Below, piece after piece: positions 8,346-16,354 of a stretch of DNA of 45,864 bases; the first letter of the stretch is position 1, and each line of letters opens with the position of its first letter. The position numbers and the translations under genes were made by a program. The stretch covers positions 1 through 45,864 of the forward strand of contig CAYZEZ010000002.1 in assembly GCA_964477295.1 (NCBI GenBank). Direction: 5' to 3'. The notes beneath the pieces are model-generated. The model did not search any database, was not told where the DNA came from, and was given only the letters and a program-made list of their open reading frames with translations. The DNA is from CAYZEZ01 sp964477295. Lineage in GTDB: Bacteria > Bacteroidota > Bacteroidia > Bacteroidales > SM23-62.

Positions 8346-8387
8346 CAGAAATCAGAAGTCAGAAATCAGAAGCCAGATATTAGAAGG
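8346..8387. repeat. Six heptad units (three 14-bp tandem repeats)
   Basis: CAGAAAT, CAGAAGT, CAGAAAT, CAGAAGC, CAGATAT and TAGAAGG follow one another without gaps, giving three 14-base or six 7-base units. They lie between the methyltransferase stop and the MerR gene, upstream of the latter. Confidence 0.75.
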
Positions 8388-8427
8388 GAAGAGAAGAGGT
8401 TAACAATAGAAAGCAGGCAGCAGAAGA

Positions 8428-9072
8428 TTAGTCTGGTAGTTTTCTGATAAGGGAAATACCATCCCTGATGGGAAGGATAACATTTTCAACTCTGTTGTCT
8501 TTACGGATCATTTCGTTAAACGCGAGGATCCCTTTTGTATAATGGTCATTGCTGCCTGTTGGATGAATAACTTTCCCGCTCCAGAGCACATTATCGGCCA
8601 GGATAAATCCTCCCGGTTTTACTTTTCGCAATACCAGGTTAAAATAATCAATATATTCGTCCTTTTCAGCATCAATGTAAACCAGATCAAATTCTTGACC
8701 CATACAAGGGACAATATCTTTTGCGTCACCTGTAAACATTATAATTGAACTGTCCATCCCGGCTTTTCGAATAAATGTTAAGGCCAGTTCCTTAACTTCT
8801 TCATCAATATCAACAGTAAATACCTGTCCGCCAGGCTTCAGCCCACGGGCGAGACAAATGGCTGAATAACCCGTAAAAGTCCCTATTTCAAGGATATTTT
8901 CCGGTTCGATCATACGGCTTATCATTTCCAGGAATTTTCCCTGAATTTGACCTGCAATCATGTGCGGATGAACTGTTTTATTATAGGTTTGCCGGTATAA
9001 TTCGGCCAGGACTTTATCTTCGGGTGATGAATGGTCGTTGATGTATTTTTCAATTCCGGTATCGGTAATCAT
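8428..9072 (-). CDS. Class I SAM-dependent O-methyltransferase (family 3)
   Basis: A 214-residue enzyme of the catechol/caffeoyl-CoA O-methyltransferase family, which moves a methyl group from SAM to a hydroxyl with help of a divalent metal. Motif I is ILEIGTFTGYSAICLA (about 60-75), the acidic SAM-ribose contact is VDID (about 92-95), and the metal site is likely DLVYIDAEKDEY (about 127-138) with DNVLWSGK (about 160-167). The length is normal. The substrate cannot be told from sequence. It is the last gene of a minus-strand series starting at the glutamine synthetase, but spacing to its neighbours (85 bases upstream) does not prove co-transcription. Confidence 0.92.
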   Translation of the reverse strand: MITDTGIEKYINDHSSPEDKVLAELYRQTYNKTVHPHMIAGQIQGKFLEMISRMIEPENILEIGTFTGYSAICLARGLKPGGQVFTVDIDEEVKELALTFIRKAGMDSSIIMFTGDAKDIVPCMGQEFDLVYIDAEKDEYIDYFNLVLRKVKPGGFILADNVLWSGKVIHPTGSNDHYTKGILAFNEMIRKDNRVENVILPIRDGISLIRKLPD

Positions 9073-9157
9073 GATTAAGTATATTTGTATAGAGGCCCGG
9101 TATCGTTCATCGTTCCTTTTTGGTGTGGGAGGTGGATTTTGGTCACTCCTTTGAAAA

Positions 9158-10378
9158 TTAAAGGTATGTCAGGACAGAAAGGTTCTTTTTATCAAGTATA
9201 TCATTAGCAATCTCCATTATTTCTTCAGAGGTAATCTGATCGATTTGCCGGCTGATCTCAGCCAGGCTGTCCACTTTATCAAACACCAGGTAGCTTTTCG
9301 CCATGCTCAGCATAAGGCTTTCATGATTCTCTGCAGAGATGGCAATAATCCCCATCAGTTGTTTCCTGGCTCTCGACAATTGCATCGTACCAAGTTTGTT
9401 CATGCTGATCTTCCGAAACTCCTTCAACACAGCATCCCGGCTGCGTTCCAGTTTAGATTTTTCACAACTGAAATAAACCATCATTACCCCTGTATCGGTA
9501 TAGGGTGTGTAATGAGATTCAGAATGGTAGGAATACCCGTTCTTTTCCCTGAGTGTCATATTCAACCTGGTTTTTAATCCCGGACCACCCAGGATATTAT
9601 TCAGAAGATGCAATCCTAACCTCCTTTCATCGGGCAATGTATAAGCCCTGCTGCCTATAATCGAATGTGCCTGGAACGTTTCTTTCTCAATAATTGTATC
9701 CGCAGGGGTATATGACGAAATTCCTGACCTGGCACGCTTCCTGGATTTATCAAGTACCTGTCCGAAATGTTTTTCTGCAGCCTTGATGAACCTGTTAAAG
9801 GGGACATTACCAACCAGGCAAACAACCATTTCCTGAGTGGAATAGTTTTCCCTTACGAACCTGGAAATTTCATTCATCCCAATTTTGCCGAGTGATTCAG
9901 GAGTTCCCAGTATATTCCGACCAATGGGATGGCCATAAAAAATCATCTCTTCAAAATCGTCGAAAATCAGTTCACCCGGATTATCGAAGCACGAATTGAT
10001 CTCATCGACAATTACCTCTTTTTCCCTGATAATTTCCTTTCCCGGGAAAACCGAATTGAACATGACATCATAAAGAAGTTCAAGTGCCCTGGCATAGTCG
10101 TGTTTCATAAATGAAGCATAAACACAGGTTTCTTCCTTTGTGGTATAAGCATTGATCTCTCCGCCAACATCTTCAAGCCGGCTGATGACATGGTAGGCTT
10201 TGCGTTTCCTGGTACCCTTGAATATCATATGTTCAACCAGGTGGGCCATTCCGTGCTCCTGCTCCTCCTCGTCGCGTGATCCTGTTCCCGACAGCAATCC
10301 AACATGGGCTATCATGCTGTTGGTTTTCAGGTGGATCAGCCGTATACCGTTTGACAGGATATGTGTACTGTAATTCAT
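9158..10378 (-). CDS. M16 family zinc metallopeptidase (processing-peptidase type)
   Basis: A 406-residue M16 peptidase of the mitochondrial-processing-peptidase/PqqL group. The inverted zinc motif HLVEH lies at residues 46-50 (His46, His50 as ligands and Glu49 as base), with the third ligand Glu126 in VIVDEINS, the expected spacing of about 75 residues. The C-terminal half has the inactive-like M16 lobe including GSRAYTLPDERRLGLHLLNNI and the R/Y pair in LREKNGYSYH. No signal peptide is visible, so it should act in the cytoplasm. About 400 residues is usual for single-chain bacterial forms such as YmxG. Targets are unknown; peptide turnover is likely. Confidence 0.95.
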   Translation of the reverse strand: MNYSTHILSNGIRLIHLKTNSMIAHVGLLSGTGSRDEEEQEHGMAHLVEHMIFKGTRKRKAYHVISRLEDVGGEINAYTTKEETCVYASFMKHDYARALELLYDVMFNSVFPGKEIIREKEVIVDEINSCFDNPGELIFDDFEEMIFYGHPIGRNILGTPESLGKIGMNEISRFVRENYSTQEMVVCLVGNVPFNRFIKAAEKHFGQVLDKSRKRARSGISSYTPADTIIEKETFQAHSIIGSRAYTLPDERRLGLHLLNNILGGPGLKTRLNMTLREKNGYSYHSESHYTPYTDTGVMMVYFSCEKSKLERSRDAVLKEFRKISMNKLGTMQLSRARKQLMGIIAISAENHESLMLSMAKSYLVFDKVDSLAEISRQIDQITSEEIMEIANDILDKKNLSVLTYL

Positions 10379-10498
10379 TGGGCAAATGTAGTAAGGAAAA
10401 ATGATAAACTGATCCCTGTAAACAAAACTGAAAATTACTCTTTAAGTCAATGGACAGGTGATGGTGGGGTGCGTAATGGAAAACAGAAAAACCGACGA

Positions 10499-11323
10499 TC
10501 ACAAGATTCTCTGTTGATATCCCCATCCCGGATGGTTGAAAATATAATTCAATGCTTCGCCAGGCGATCTGGATCTCACAATGTCTTTTCCGATGGCAAT
10601 AAATTCATGGAACATGATGTTGGGAACGGTTTGCCTGTCGATATTTTTTGTAATGCCAAACTTCACAGGTGCGGTCTCTTTTCTGAATGTCCTGAACAGC
10701 CTGTCCCAGATGATCAGTATGGCGCCATAATTTTTATCGATATACTCGGGGTTGCTTCCATGGTGTACCCTGTGGTGGGAGGGGGTGTTTAGAAACCATT
10801 CAAACACATTCAATGATTTGATGGTCTGTGTATGAACGAACAGCTGGTAGAAGTAAGCAATGGAATCCATCAGGATAATGGCAACTGGATCAAATCCGAT
10901 CAGCGCAATAGGCGTCCAAAAGAATAATCTAAAAGTCTGGATAAGAAAATTATTGCGGACAGATGTGCTGAAATTGTAACGGGTGGAACTGTGGTGTGCC
11001 ACATGAAAGGCCCATAAAATTCTTACCACATGGCTCATACGGTGGAATGTATAAAATACCAGGTCATTGATCAGGAGCAGGATTATCCATGACCACCATA
11101 CCATTCCTATGTTAAAAAGGGCAATTTTATTGCATAAGGTGAACAATCCAATAAAAACACCTTTGATAATGAACATGAACAGTGTAGTGAGTAATCCCAG
11201 GATAATATTATTTATGAAGTCTTTACCCTGATATAGCTTGCGGTTGCTTTTTGAGGCAATGAGCAACTCGATGGCCACAACCACGAAAAAGATCCCGTAT
11301 GCTATGAAATGTTGAGGGTCCAC
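10499..11323 (-). CDS. Sterol desaturase / fatty acid hydroxylase family membrane protein
   Basis: A 274-residue di-iron membrane oxygenase. The three histidine boxes are intact: HRMSH (94-98), HVAHH (107-111) and HHRVHH (183-188). Four or more membrane spans surround them (about 5-22, 40-62, 74-92, 130-152). Members hydroxylate or desaturate lipids or sterol-like compounds with O2; the substrate is unknown. The start codon is GTG at 11321-11323, with no ATG in frame upstream. An oxygen-using enzyme suggests that the organism meets at least some oxygen. Confidence 0.92.
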   Translation of the reverse strand: MDPQHFIAYGIFFVVVAIELLIASKSNRKLYQGKDFINNIILGLLTTLFMFIIKGVFIGLFTLCNKIALFNIGMVWWSWIILLLINDLVFYTFHRMSHVVRILWAFHVAHHSSTRYNFSTSVRNNFLIQTFRLFFWTPIALIGFDPVAIILMDSIAYFYQLFVHTQTIKSLNVFEWFLNTPSHHRVHHGSNPEYIDKNYGAILIIWDRLFRTFRKETAPVKFGITKNIDRQTVPNIMFHEFIAIGKDIVRSRSPGEALNYIFNHPGWGYQQRIL

Positions 11324-11395
11324 AGAAGAAATGGATCTTTAAGTAAAGGTATTGTTTTATTTTCATATTTCAAATCAGGAAACCGCACCTGATAC

Positions 11396-11431
11396 GATAA
11401 AAATCCCTGCAGATGATTGATCTGCAGGGAT
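11396..11431 (-). terminator. Rho-independent terminator of the glutamine synthetase gene
   Basis: ATCCCTGCAGAT (11403-11414) and ATCTGCAGGGAT (11420-11431) form a perfect 12-bp stem with a five-base loop. Read on the minus strand it is followed by TTTT and more T-rich sequence. It lies about 45 bases after the glutamine synthetase stop. Confidence 0.88.
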
Positions 11432-11477
11432 CTCAAAATTACTGTATGTCAATAAAAATCTAACCTGAAGTCAAGGG

Positions 11478-12524
11478 TCAGGCGCTCATCTGCTTCTCTT
11501 TTGTGTTTACGCCGGTTGCTTCGACAGATCTTACTGTCTGGATAATCCTCGCAGCTACTTTGTAAGGATCTGCATTTGATGCGGGCCTCCGGTCTTCCAG
11601 CCTCCCTTTCCAGCCATTTTCAATGGTACTGATAGGGATACGAATGGAGGCACCACGGTCTGAAATGCCATAGGAGAATTTATCTATTGATTGTGTTTCA
11701 TGATGTCCTGTCAGGCGCTGGTCATTATCAGCTCCGTAAACAGCAATATGGGCCTGGATATTATTACCAAAGGCTTCGCAAATCTCTGTAAATATTTTTT
11801 CGTTACCAGCTGATCTCATCGTTCCGTTGGAGAAATTGGCATGCATACCAGATCCGTTCCAGTCACCTTTAACCGGTTTTGGGTGGAGGTTAATGCGCAC
11901 GCCAAACTTTTCTCCGACTCTTTCGGCAAGGTATCTTGCAATCCATACCTGGTCTCCGGCCTCTTTCGCTCCTTTTGCAAAGATCTGGTATTCCCACTGT
12001 CCTTTCATTACCTCTGCATTTATCCCTTCAATATTCAAACCAGCTTCAATACATGCATCCAGGTGTTCTTCGACCAGTTGCCTTCCTACAACGAATTCTG
12101 CACCAACCGAACAATAGAATGGACCCTGCGGTGGAGGGAAATATCCTGGCGCAGGAAATCCCATTGGTGTATGGTGATCAAGATCCCACAACACATATTC
12201 CTGTTCAAACCCAAACCAGAAATCTTCATCGTCGTCATCAATAGTCGCTCTTCCATTTGATTCATGGGGAGACCCATCGGCATTCATAACTTCTGTCATT
12301 ACCAGGTAGCCGTTTTTCCTTTGGGGATCAGGGCATACAAAAACGGGTTTCAGCACGCAATCTGAATCATTTCCTGCTGCCTGATCGGTTGAAGATCCAT
12401 CGAAATTCCATATTGGACAATTCTCAAGCTTTCCGTCGAAGTCGGATACTACGAGTGTTTTACCTCTCATCATCTGGGTAGGCTTATAACCATCGAGCCA
12501 GATGTACTCTAATTTTGATCTCAT
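11478..12524 (-). CDS. glnII: Glutamine synthetase, type II (eukaryote-like GSII)
   Basis: A 348-residue enzyme that joins ammonia to glutamate using ATP. The length and motifs fit the short GSII class rather than the 450-residue GSI or 700-residue GSIII: beta-grasp part with WNFDGSSTDQA (39-49), acidic metal site FGFEQEY (104-110), NGSGMHANFS (ATP/metal loop), GADNDQRLTGHHET, and SDRGASIRIP. The whole catalytic core is present. It stands alone, with its own terminator downstream and a very AT-rich 285-base spacer upstream. It lacks the adenylylation-loop style of GSI, so it is probably controlled by transcription or feedback. Confidence 0.96.
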   Translation of the reverse strand: MRSKLEYIWLDGYKPTQMMRGKTLVVSDFDGKLENCPIWNFDGSSTDQAAGNDSDCVLKPVFVCPDPQRKNGYLVMTEVMNADGSPHESNGRATIDDDDEDFWFGFEQEYVLWDLDHHTPMGFPAPGYFPPPQGPFYCSVGAEFVVGRQLVEEHLDACIEAGLNIEGINAEVMKGQWEYQIFAKGAKEAGDQVWIARYLAERVGEKFGVRINLHPKPVKGDWNGSGMHANFSNGTMRSAGNEKIFTEICEAFGNNIQAHIAVYGADNDQRLTGHHETQSIDKFSYGISDRGASIRIPISTIENGWKGRLEDRRPASNADPYKVAARIIQTVRSVEATGVNTKEKQMSA

Positions 12525-12809
12525 AATGTTTTATTGATTAATGTAATAATTATATAGTATTTTTATCTTACCCCCTATTATATTCATAATTATATTTTAA
12601 AACATAATAAATAATTTGACAAATATAATATATTTATGAAGTCGTAAAAAAATATATATATAATATTTTAATAAATTGACAACTTTTTAACTACCTCCCC
12701 ATTTTAGATATTGGATCCCCATGAAAGTCCTTTATTTATTGATGGTGATTTTGATGGGCTTAATAGAATTTATTTTATATTTTTCAGTTTCAATCGAAAA
12801 AACCGAAAA

Positions 12810-13685
12810 ATGAAAAGCTATATTGACCAGGAAATATGTAAGCAATGCGAACATTGCATTGAGGTGTGCCCTTGTAACATACTGGGAACAGATACACAGG
12901 AAAACGTGTATTTCATCCCTGAACGGCAGTCAATCTGTTTGAAATGTGGCCATTGTATGGCTATCTGTACTACAAAAGCAATATCTATAGAAGGGTTGTC
13001 GTATGATAAGGATTTTTTTGAGTTGCCCGATATCAGTATCGACCATAAAAATTTTATTGATTTTCTTGCGAACCGGCGTTCTATACGAAATTTTAAGGAT
13101 AAACCGGTTTCAGATGAGGTTATTAAACAAATTCTGGATCCCATATCTTATGCCCCATTCGGAGCGAAACCAGAGAAAGTAAATATAACAGTGGTTAATA
13201 ACAGGGATAAAATAGAATCTGCTTTGCCATATATTGCAGACTTCCTGGATAATATTGTAAAATGGATTGAAAATCCGGTCGCTTCCTTTATGATAAAGAG
13301 GAGAAACAGCGAGGAAACTTTCAGTACCATAAAAAATCATTTATATCCAATTGCCAGGCTGGGAAATTACAAATTGGAATATGGAGACAGGATTACAAGG
13401 AATGCGCCTGCCATAATCATTTTCCATGCTGATAAAAATGCAGAAGAATATACACATAATTCACTGATATATGCCACATATATGATACTGTCGGCACATT
13501 CTCTTGGATTAGGAGCATGTATGATTAGTCTCGTTCCTGCAGCCATTAATAAAGTAAAAGAGGTCAGGGGTATTTTTTCTATACCGGAAGAACACACAGC
13601 GATTATTTCTGTGATTGTCGGGTACCCGAAATATAAATTTAAAAGGGCCATCAAAAGGCCGGTCCAGGTTATTAATTACGTCTGA
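12810..13685 (+). CDS. Nitroreductase fused to an N-terminal 2[4Fe-4S] ferredoxin domain
   Basis: A 291-residue fusion. Residues 1-60 hold two [4Fe-4S] motifs (Cys10, 13, 16, 20 and Cys43, 46, 49, 53). From residue 80 a nitroreductase fold begins with FLANRRSIRNFKDKPV, the usual FMN phosphate contact, followed by APFGAKPE and a late SLGLGACMISL segment. Such fusions are common in anaerobes and pass electrons from ferredoxin-like clusters to FMN for reduction of nitro, quinone or similar compounds. The ATG at 12810 places the ferredoxin at the very N-terminus; the longer frame would add 33 residues with no domain value. It stands alone, divergent from the glutamine synthetase gene. Confidence 0.93.
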   Translation: MKSYIDQEICKQCEHCIEVCPCNILGTDTQENVYFIPERQSICLKCGHCMAICTTKAISIEGLSYDKDFFELPDISIDHKNFIDFLANRRSIRNFKDKPVSDEVIKQILDPISYAPFGAKPEKVNITVVNNRDKIESALPYIADFLDNIVKWIENPVASFMIKRRNSEETFSTIKNHLYPIARLGNYKLEYGDRITRNAPAIIIFHADKNAEEYTHNSLIYATYMILSAHSLGLGACMISLVPAAINKVKEVRGIFSIPEEHTAIISVIVGYPKYKFKRAIKRPVQVINYV

Positions 13686-13741
13686 AAACAACCAGGTATA
13701 GAATCATAATAATCTTCAGGTGCCTATATCTGAATGACCAA

Positions 13742-13840
13742 AATTAATTTAAGTTGCTAGTTACGAGTTACTGGCACCTGGTACCTGGCACCTGGCACCT
13801 GGCAACTAGCCCCTAGTACCCATCAACTGGAGTTAATTAA
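13742..13840. repeat. Heptad-array intergenic element, long copy
   Basis: The ends are AATTAATTTAA and GAGTTAATTA. Between them (13753-13829) stand eleven 7-base units, including GTTGCTA, GTTACGA, GTTACTG, GCACCTG (three times), GTACCTG, GCAACTA, GCCCCTA and GTACCCA; almost all begin with G and most have C, T or CT at positions 5-6. The left 27 bases match the reverse complement of the element at 21842-21894 in 26 positions, and the right 16 bases match in 15. It does not encode a protein. Confidence 0.9.
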
Positions 13841-14029
13841 TATAAACCAGATACCCCGGTCCTGATTTAAAAAATCAGAGCATAGAGTCATTATTCATTA
13901 ACCATCCATTTCCTGTTGTTGTATCTGTTACATTTTCAGATATTTGCGGCCAAGTCCTATTTATATGTTATTTTAACCTGCAAAAATAGGATAAACAGGT
14001 ATTAATATCATAAATTTAATCAGTTTAAT

Positions 14030-14201
14030 ATGGGTGGGCAAAAAATACCGCCGGATGGCAATAGCGCTGCAGGTACTCGCGAGGTATGTGGCTATTCAGT
14101 TTTTCAGGCAGAAAATATGGAGGAAGCGAAAGCTTTAGCGTAAGTTTCCGAACTCAGGAACTCGCATCCTTGCCGCTTACAGCGAGGAGTTTCAATTATA
14201 A
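14030..14201 (+). pseudogene. Broken YCII-domain gene remnant
   Basis: From the ATG at 14030 the frame gives 37 residues ending in GYSVFQAENMEEAKALA and then TAA at 14141. This segment looks like the conserved end of YCII/DGPF proteins (GGYxxxEAxSLEEAxxLA). Dropping one base at 14141 continues with KFPNSGTRILAAYSEEF to a stop at 14199, a fitting continuation (A-K-x-P). The frame used after the break is closed just before it, so the gene is frameshifted and also lacks the first two thirds of a usual 95-120-residue YCII protein. It may instead be a short real peptide. It precedes a small intact gene by 30 bases. Confidence 0.5.
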
Positions 14202-14231
14202 CATATATTTTAATTAAAAAGGAATACTAAA

Positions 14232-14510
14232 ATGGAGAAGTTTCTTATTGAAGTCCCGCATGAGCCCACTGAAGCTGCATGTGTAAATGCCGTAAGAATT
14301 TTTTATCAAACAGGTTCTCACTTCCTCGCCAATGCCGACTGGGGGTGTCATGATGGTGAACATAAAGCCTGGCTGTTAGTAGAAGTTGAAAACAAAGAGC
14401 AGGCTCTCCAGATTCTGCCTCCGGCCTTCAGACCGGATGCAAAAATTGTAATGCTCCACAAGTTCACCAGAGAAGAAATGGATAATATTGAGGAAGCTCA
14501 TATAGCATAG
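14232..14510 (+). CDS. Small conserved cytoplasmic protein of unknown function
   Basis: A 92-residue soluble protein with no signal or membrane span. The alternation of predicted strands and helices (KFLIEVPH, helix with AACVNAVRIFYQTG, ADWGCHDGEHKAWLLVEVEN, helix KEQALQIL, AKIVMLHKFT) suggests a ferredoxin-like or dimeric alpha-beta barrel fold, the same fold class as the broken YCII gene just upstream. Several His and Cys residues cluster in DWGCHDGEH and could bind metal. The preceding AAAAAGGAATACTAAA has a weak ribosome-binding signal. I recognise no named family; function unknown. Confidence 0.8.
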   Translation: MEKFLIEVPHEPTEAACVNAVRIFYQTGSHFLANADWGCHDGEHKAWLLVEVENKEQALQILPPAFRPDAKIVMLHKFTREEMDNIEEAHIA

Positions 14511-14733
14511 TAATAAACGGATTCTTAACTGCTATGTGACCAGTTTGCTTTTGAGTGAGTCATAAATGAAGACCTGGCAGTAGTCAGGAAAAGATTTGTT
14601 TGGTATCTCACCTGAAATAACTTTTTAGCAGGATCCGGAAATATTAGCTATACTTACCTGACAAATTCATCTTTCCGGATGTGCATTATTGGCACCCCAT
14701 TTAAATACCTGCATCTAAGCCTTAAAATTTATA

Positions 14734-14823
14734 ATGAAAGCAATTATTTTATTTTTCCTCCTTTTTTCGGTAATCATCGGGCATGCTCAATGTTTTATCT
14801 GTGATACCGAAAACAGAACTTAA
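14734..14823 (+). pseudogene. 29-residue signal-peptide-like open frame, probable truncated gene
   Basis: The ATG at 14734 opens a frame encoding a typical export signal (MKAIILFFLLFSVIIGHAQ) followed by CFICDTENRT and a stop at 14821. The Cys-x-x-Cys right after the expected cleavage site suggests the start of a secreted or thiol protein whose remainder is lost. No continuation is visible in the other frames. It could also be a tiny secreted peptide. The rest of 14511-15068 shows no gene. Confidence 0.4.
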
Positions 14824-15068
14824 TTAATACCCATTGAATGCATCTAATGAGTTAAGTAATGCCGGCGTATTAAATAAAAGTGTAACTTTACCATAATTTA
14901 AGATTTGAGAATTTGCGCTAATATTTACTAATATCTCTTTCCACCGTTAGTTCATCACAGCTCTACTTTTTAAATCCTTATATTAAGCCCTTAAAGATCA
15001 GGGCTTTGTGATCGATGAGCTTGTTTGGGATTTGTTCCCTGCAAAACAAACTTTTAATTCATTTAAGA

Positions 15069-16148
15069 ATGAGAGAATTACGTATTGGAGATTTGAAAAT
15101 CAAGGTACCCATCATACAGGGTGGAATGGGTATTGGTATATCCATGTCAAGACTGGCAGGAGCGGTAGCGAATGAAGGTGGGGTTGGAGTGATTGCAGGT
15201 GCGTGTATCGGCATGACAGAACCCGATTATGCAAAGAATTTCATTGAGGCGAATATAAGGGCCATGAAGAAAGAAATTCAGAAAGCAAGGGAAATTACCA
15301 AGGGTGTGCTTGGTGTTAATATCATGGTTGCCCTGACCAATTTCCAGGATCTGGTAATAACAGCCATTTCAGAAGGAATAGATATTATTTTTTCCGGTGC
15401 CGGCCTGCCCATGAATTTACCCCAGTTTTTAACGAAGGGATCAAAAACCAAGCTTGTCCCGATTGTATCCTCAGGAAGGGCAGCCAGGATTTTGTGTTTG
15501 AAATGGAAAGAACATTATGATTATCTGCCCGATGCCATTGTTGTTGAAGGACCAAAAGCAGGGGGACATCTTGGATTTAAACGGGCACAGCTGGATGATC
15601 CTGAATTTGCCCTGGAACAGATCTTGCCCGATGTAATTGAGGAAGTAAGATTTTTTGAAGAAAAATACAACACTAAGATTCCTGTTATCGCAGCAGGAGG
15701 GATATATACCGGGGCCGATATTAAAAAAATAATGGATATGGGTGCAGCCGGTGTTCAGCTGGGAACACGATTTGTAACAACAGATGAATGTGATGCTTCC
15801 ATGAAGTTTAAGCAATCATACATTGATTCTTTGCAACAGGATATGGAGATCATTAACAGTCCTGTTGGTATGCCAGGCCGGGCCATTAGAAATGATTTTA
15901 TTGATAAGATAAACAGGGGGGAGAAGCGTCCTATAAAATGCCCTTATAAATGTTTAAAGACCTGTAACATTGAATCCACTCCATATTGTATCGTTGCTGC
16001 ATTGTATAATGCCATGAAAGGCAATTTCTATAATGGGTTTGCATTCGCAGGGACCAATGCGTTCATCGCCACAAAAATAATATCCGTTAAAGAAACTATT
16101 GATTCATTGATAAGTGAATTTAAGGAAGCAGTGGCAAGAAAGATTTAG
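15069..16148 (+). CDS. Nitronate monooxygenase-like FMN enzyme
   Basis: A 359-residue TIM-barrel flavoprotein of the nitronate monooxygenase / enoyl reductase FabK-like family. Features include the N-terminal PIIQGGMGIGISMSRLAGAV, the EGPKAGGHLGF loop with the catalytic-type His, the FMN-phosphate region IPVIAAGGIYTGADI and GAAGVQLGTRFVTTDEC. The C-terminal part has a Cys cluster (CPYKCLKTC...TPYC), found in a subgroup of these proteins. Class members oxidise nitronates or reduce double bonds, so the exact reaction is open. The start at 15069 matches family N-termini; the 18 residues before it do not look coding. Confidence 0.92.
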   Translation: MRELRIGDLKIKVPIIQGGMGIGISMSRLAGAVANEGGVGVIAGACIGMTEPDYAKNFIEANIRAMKKEIQKAREITKGVLGVNIMVALTNFQDLVITAISEGIDIIFSGAGLPMNLPQFLTKGSKTKLVPIVSSGRAARILCLKWKEHYDYLPDAIVVEGPKAGGHLGFKRAQLDDPEFALEQILPDVIEEVRFFEEKYNTKIPVIAAGGIYTGADIKKIMDMGAAGVQLGTRFVTTDECDASMKFKQSYIDSLQQDMEIINSPVGMPGRAIRNDFIDKINRGEKRPIKCPYKCLKTCNIESTPYCIVAALYNAMKGNFYNGFAFAGTNAFIATKIISVKETIDSLISEFKEAVARKI

Positions 16149-16329
16149 TACAATCCCTGCAAGTAAATATTCATTTTACTTTACCTTAACATTATCATCC
16201 TCAGGAAATTTTACTGGTATTATACAATCACATCAGGTAAGATCAGCAGAAAAATTGAACTGGTGTTAAAAAGTTATCCCCTGATCTGAAAAGAATTGAA
16301 AATTTCTGCTGTATGTATGCGGATTATCG

Positions 16330-16337
16330 TACATTTG
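16330..16337 (+). promoter_or_regulatory. -7 promoter element of the helicase gene
   Basis: TACATTTG matches the Bacteroidota -7 consensus TAnnTTTG, 18 bases before the start codon. No good TTG is seen at the -33 position. It would give a very short leader. Confidence 0.4.
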
Positions 16338-16354
16338 CGGACTAATTTAAAAAC

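Noticed and set aside
11827..12283. Several open frames of 65-139 codons within the glutamine synthetase gene
   Set aside because: They lie over strongly conserved glnII coding sequence and show no protein-like features.
13773..13807. Tandem units of GGCACCT as a CRISPR-like array
   Set aside because: The units are only seven bases with no spacers, and no cas gene is nearby.
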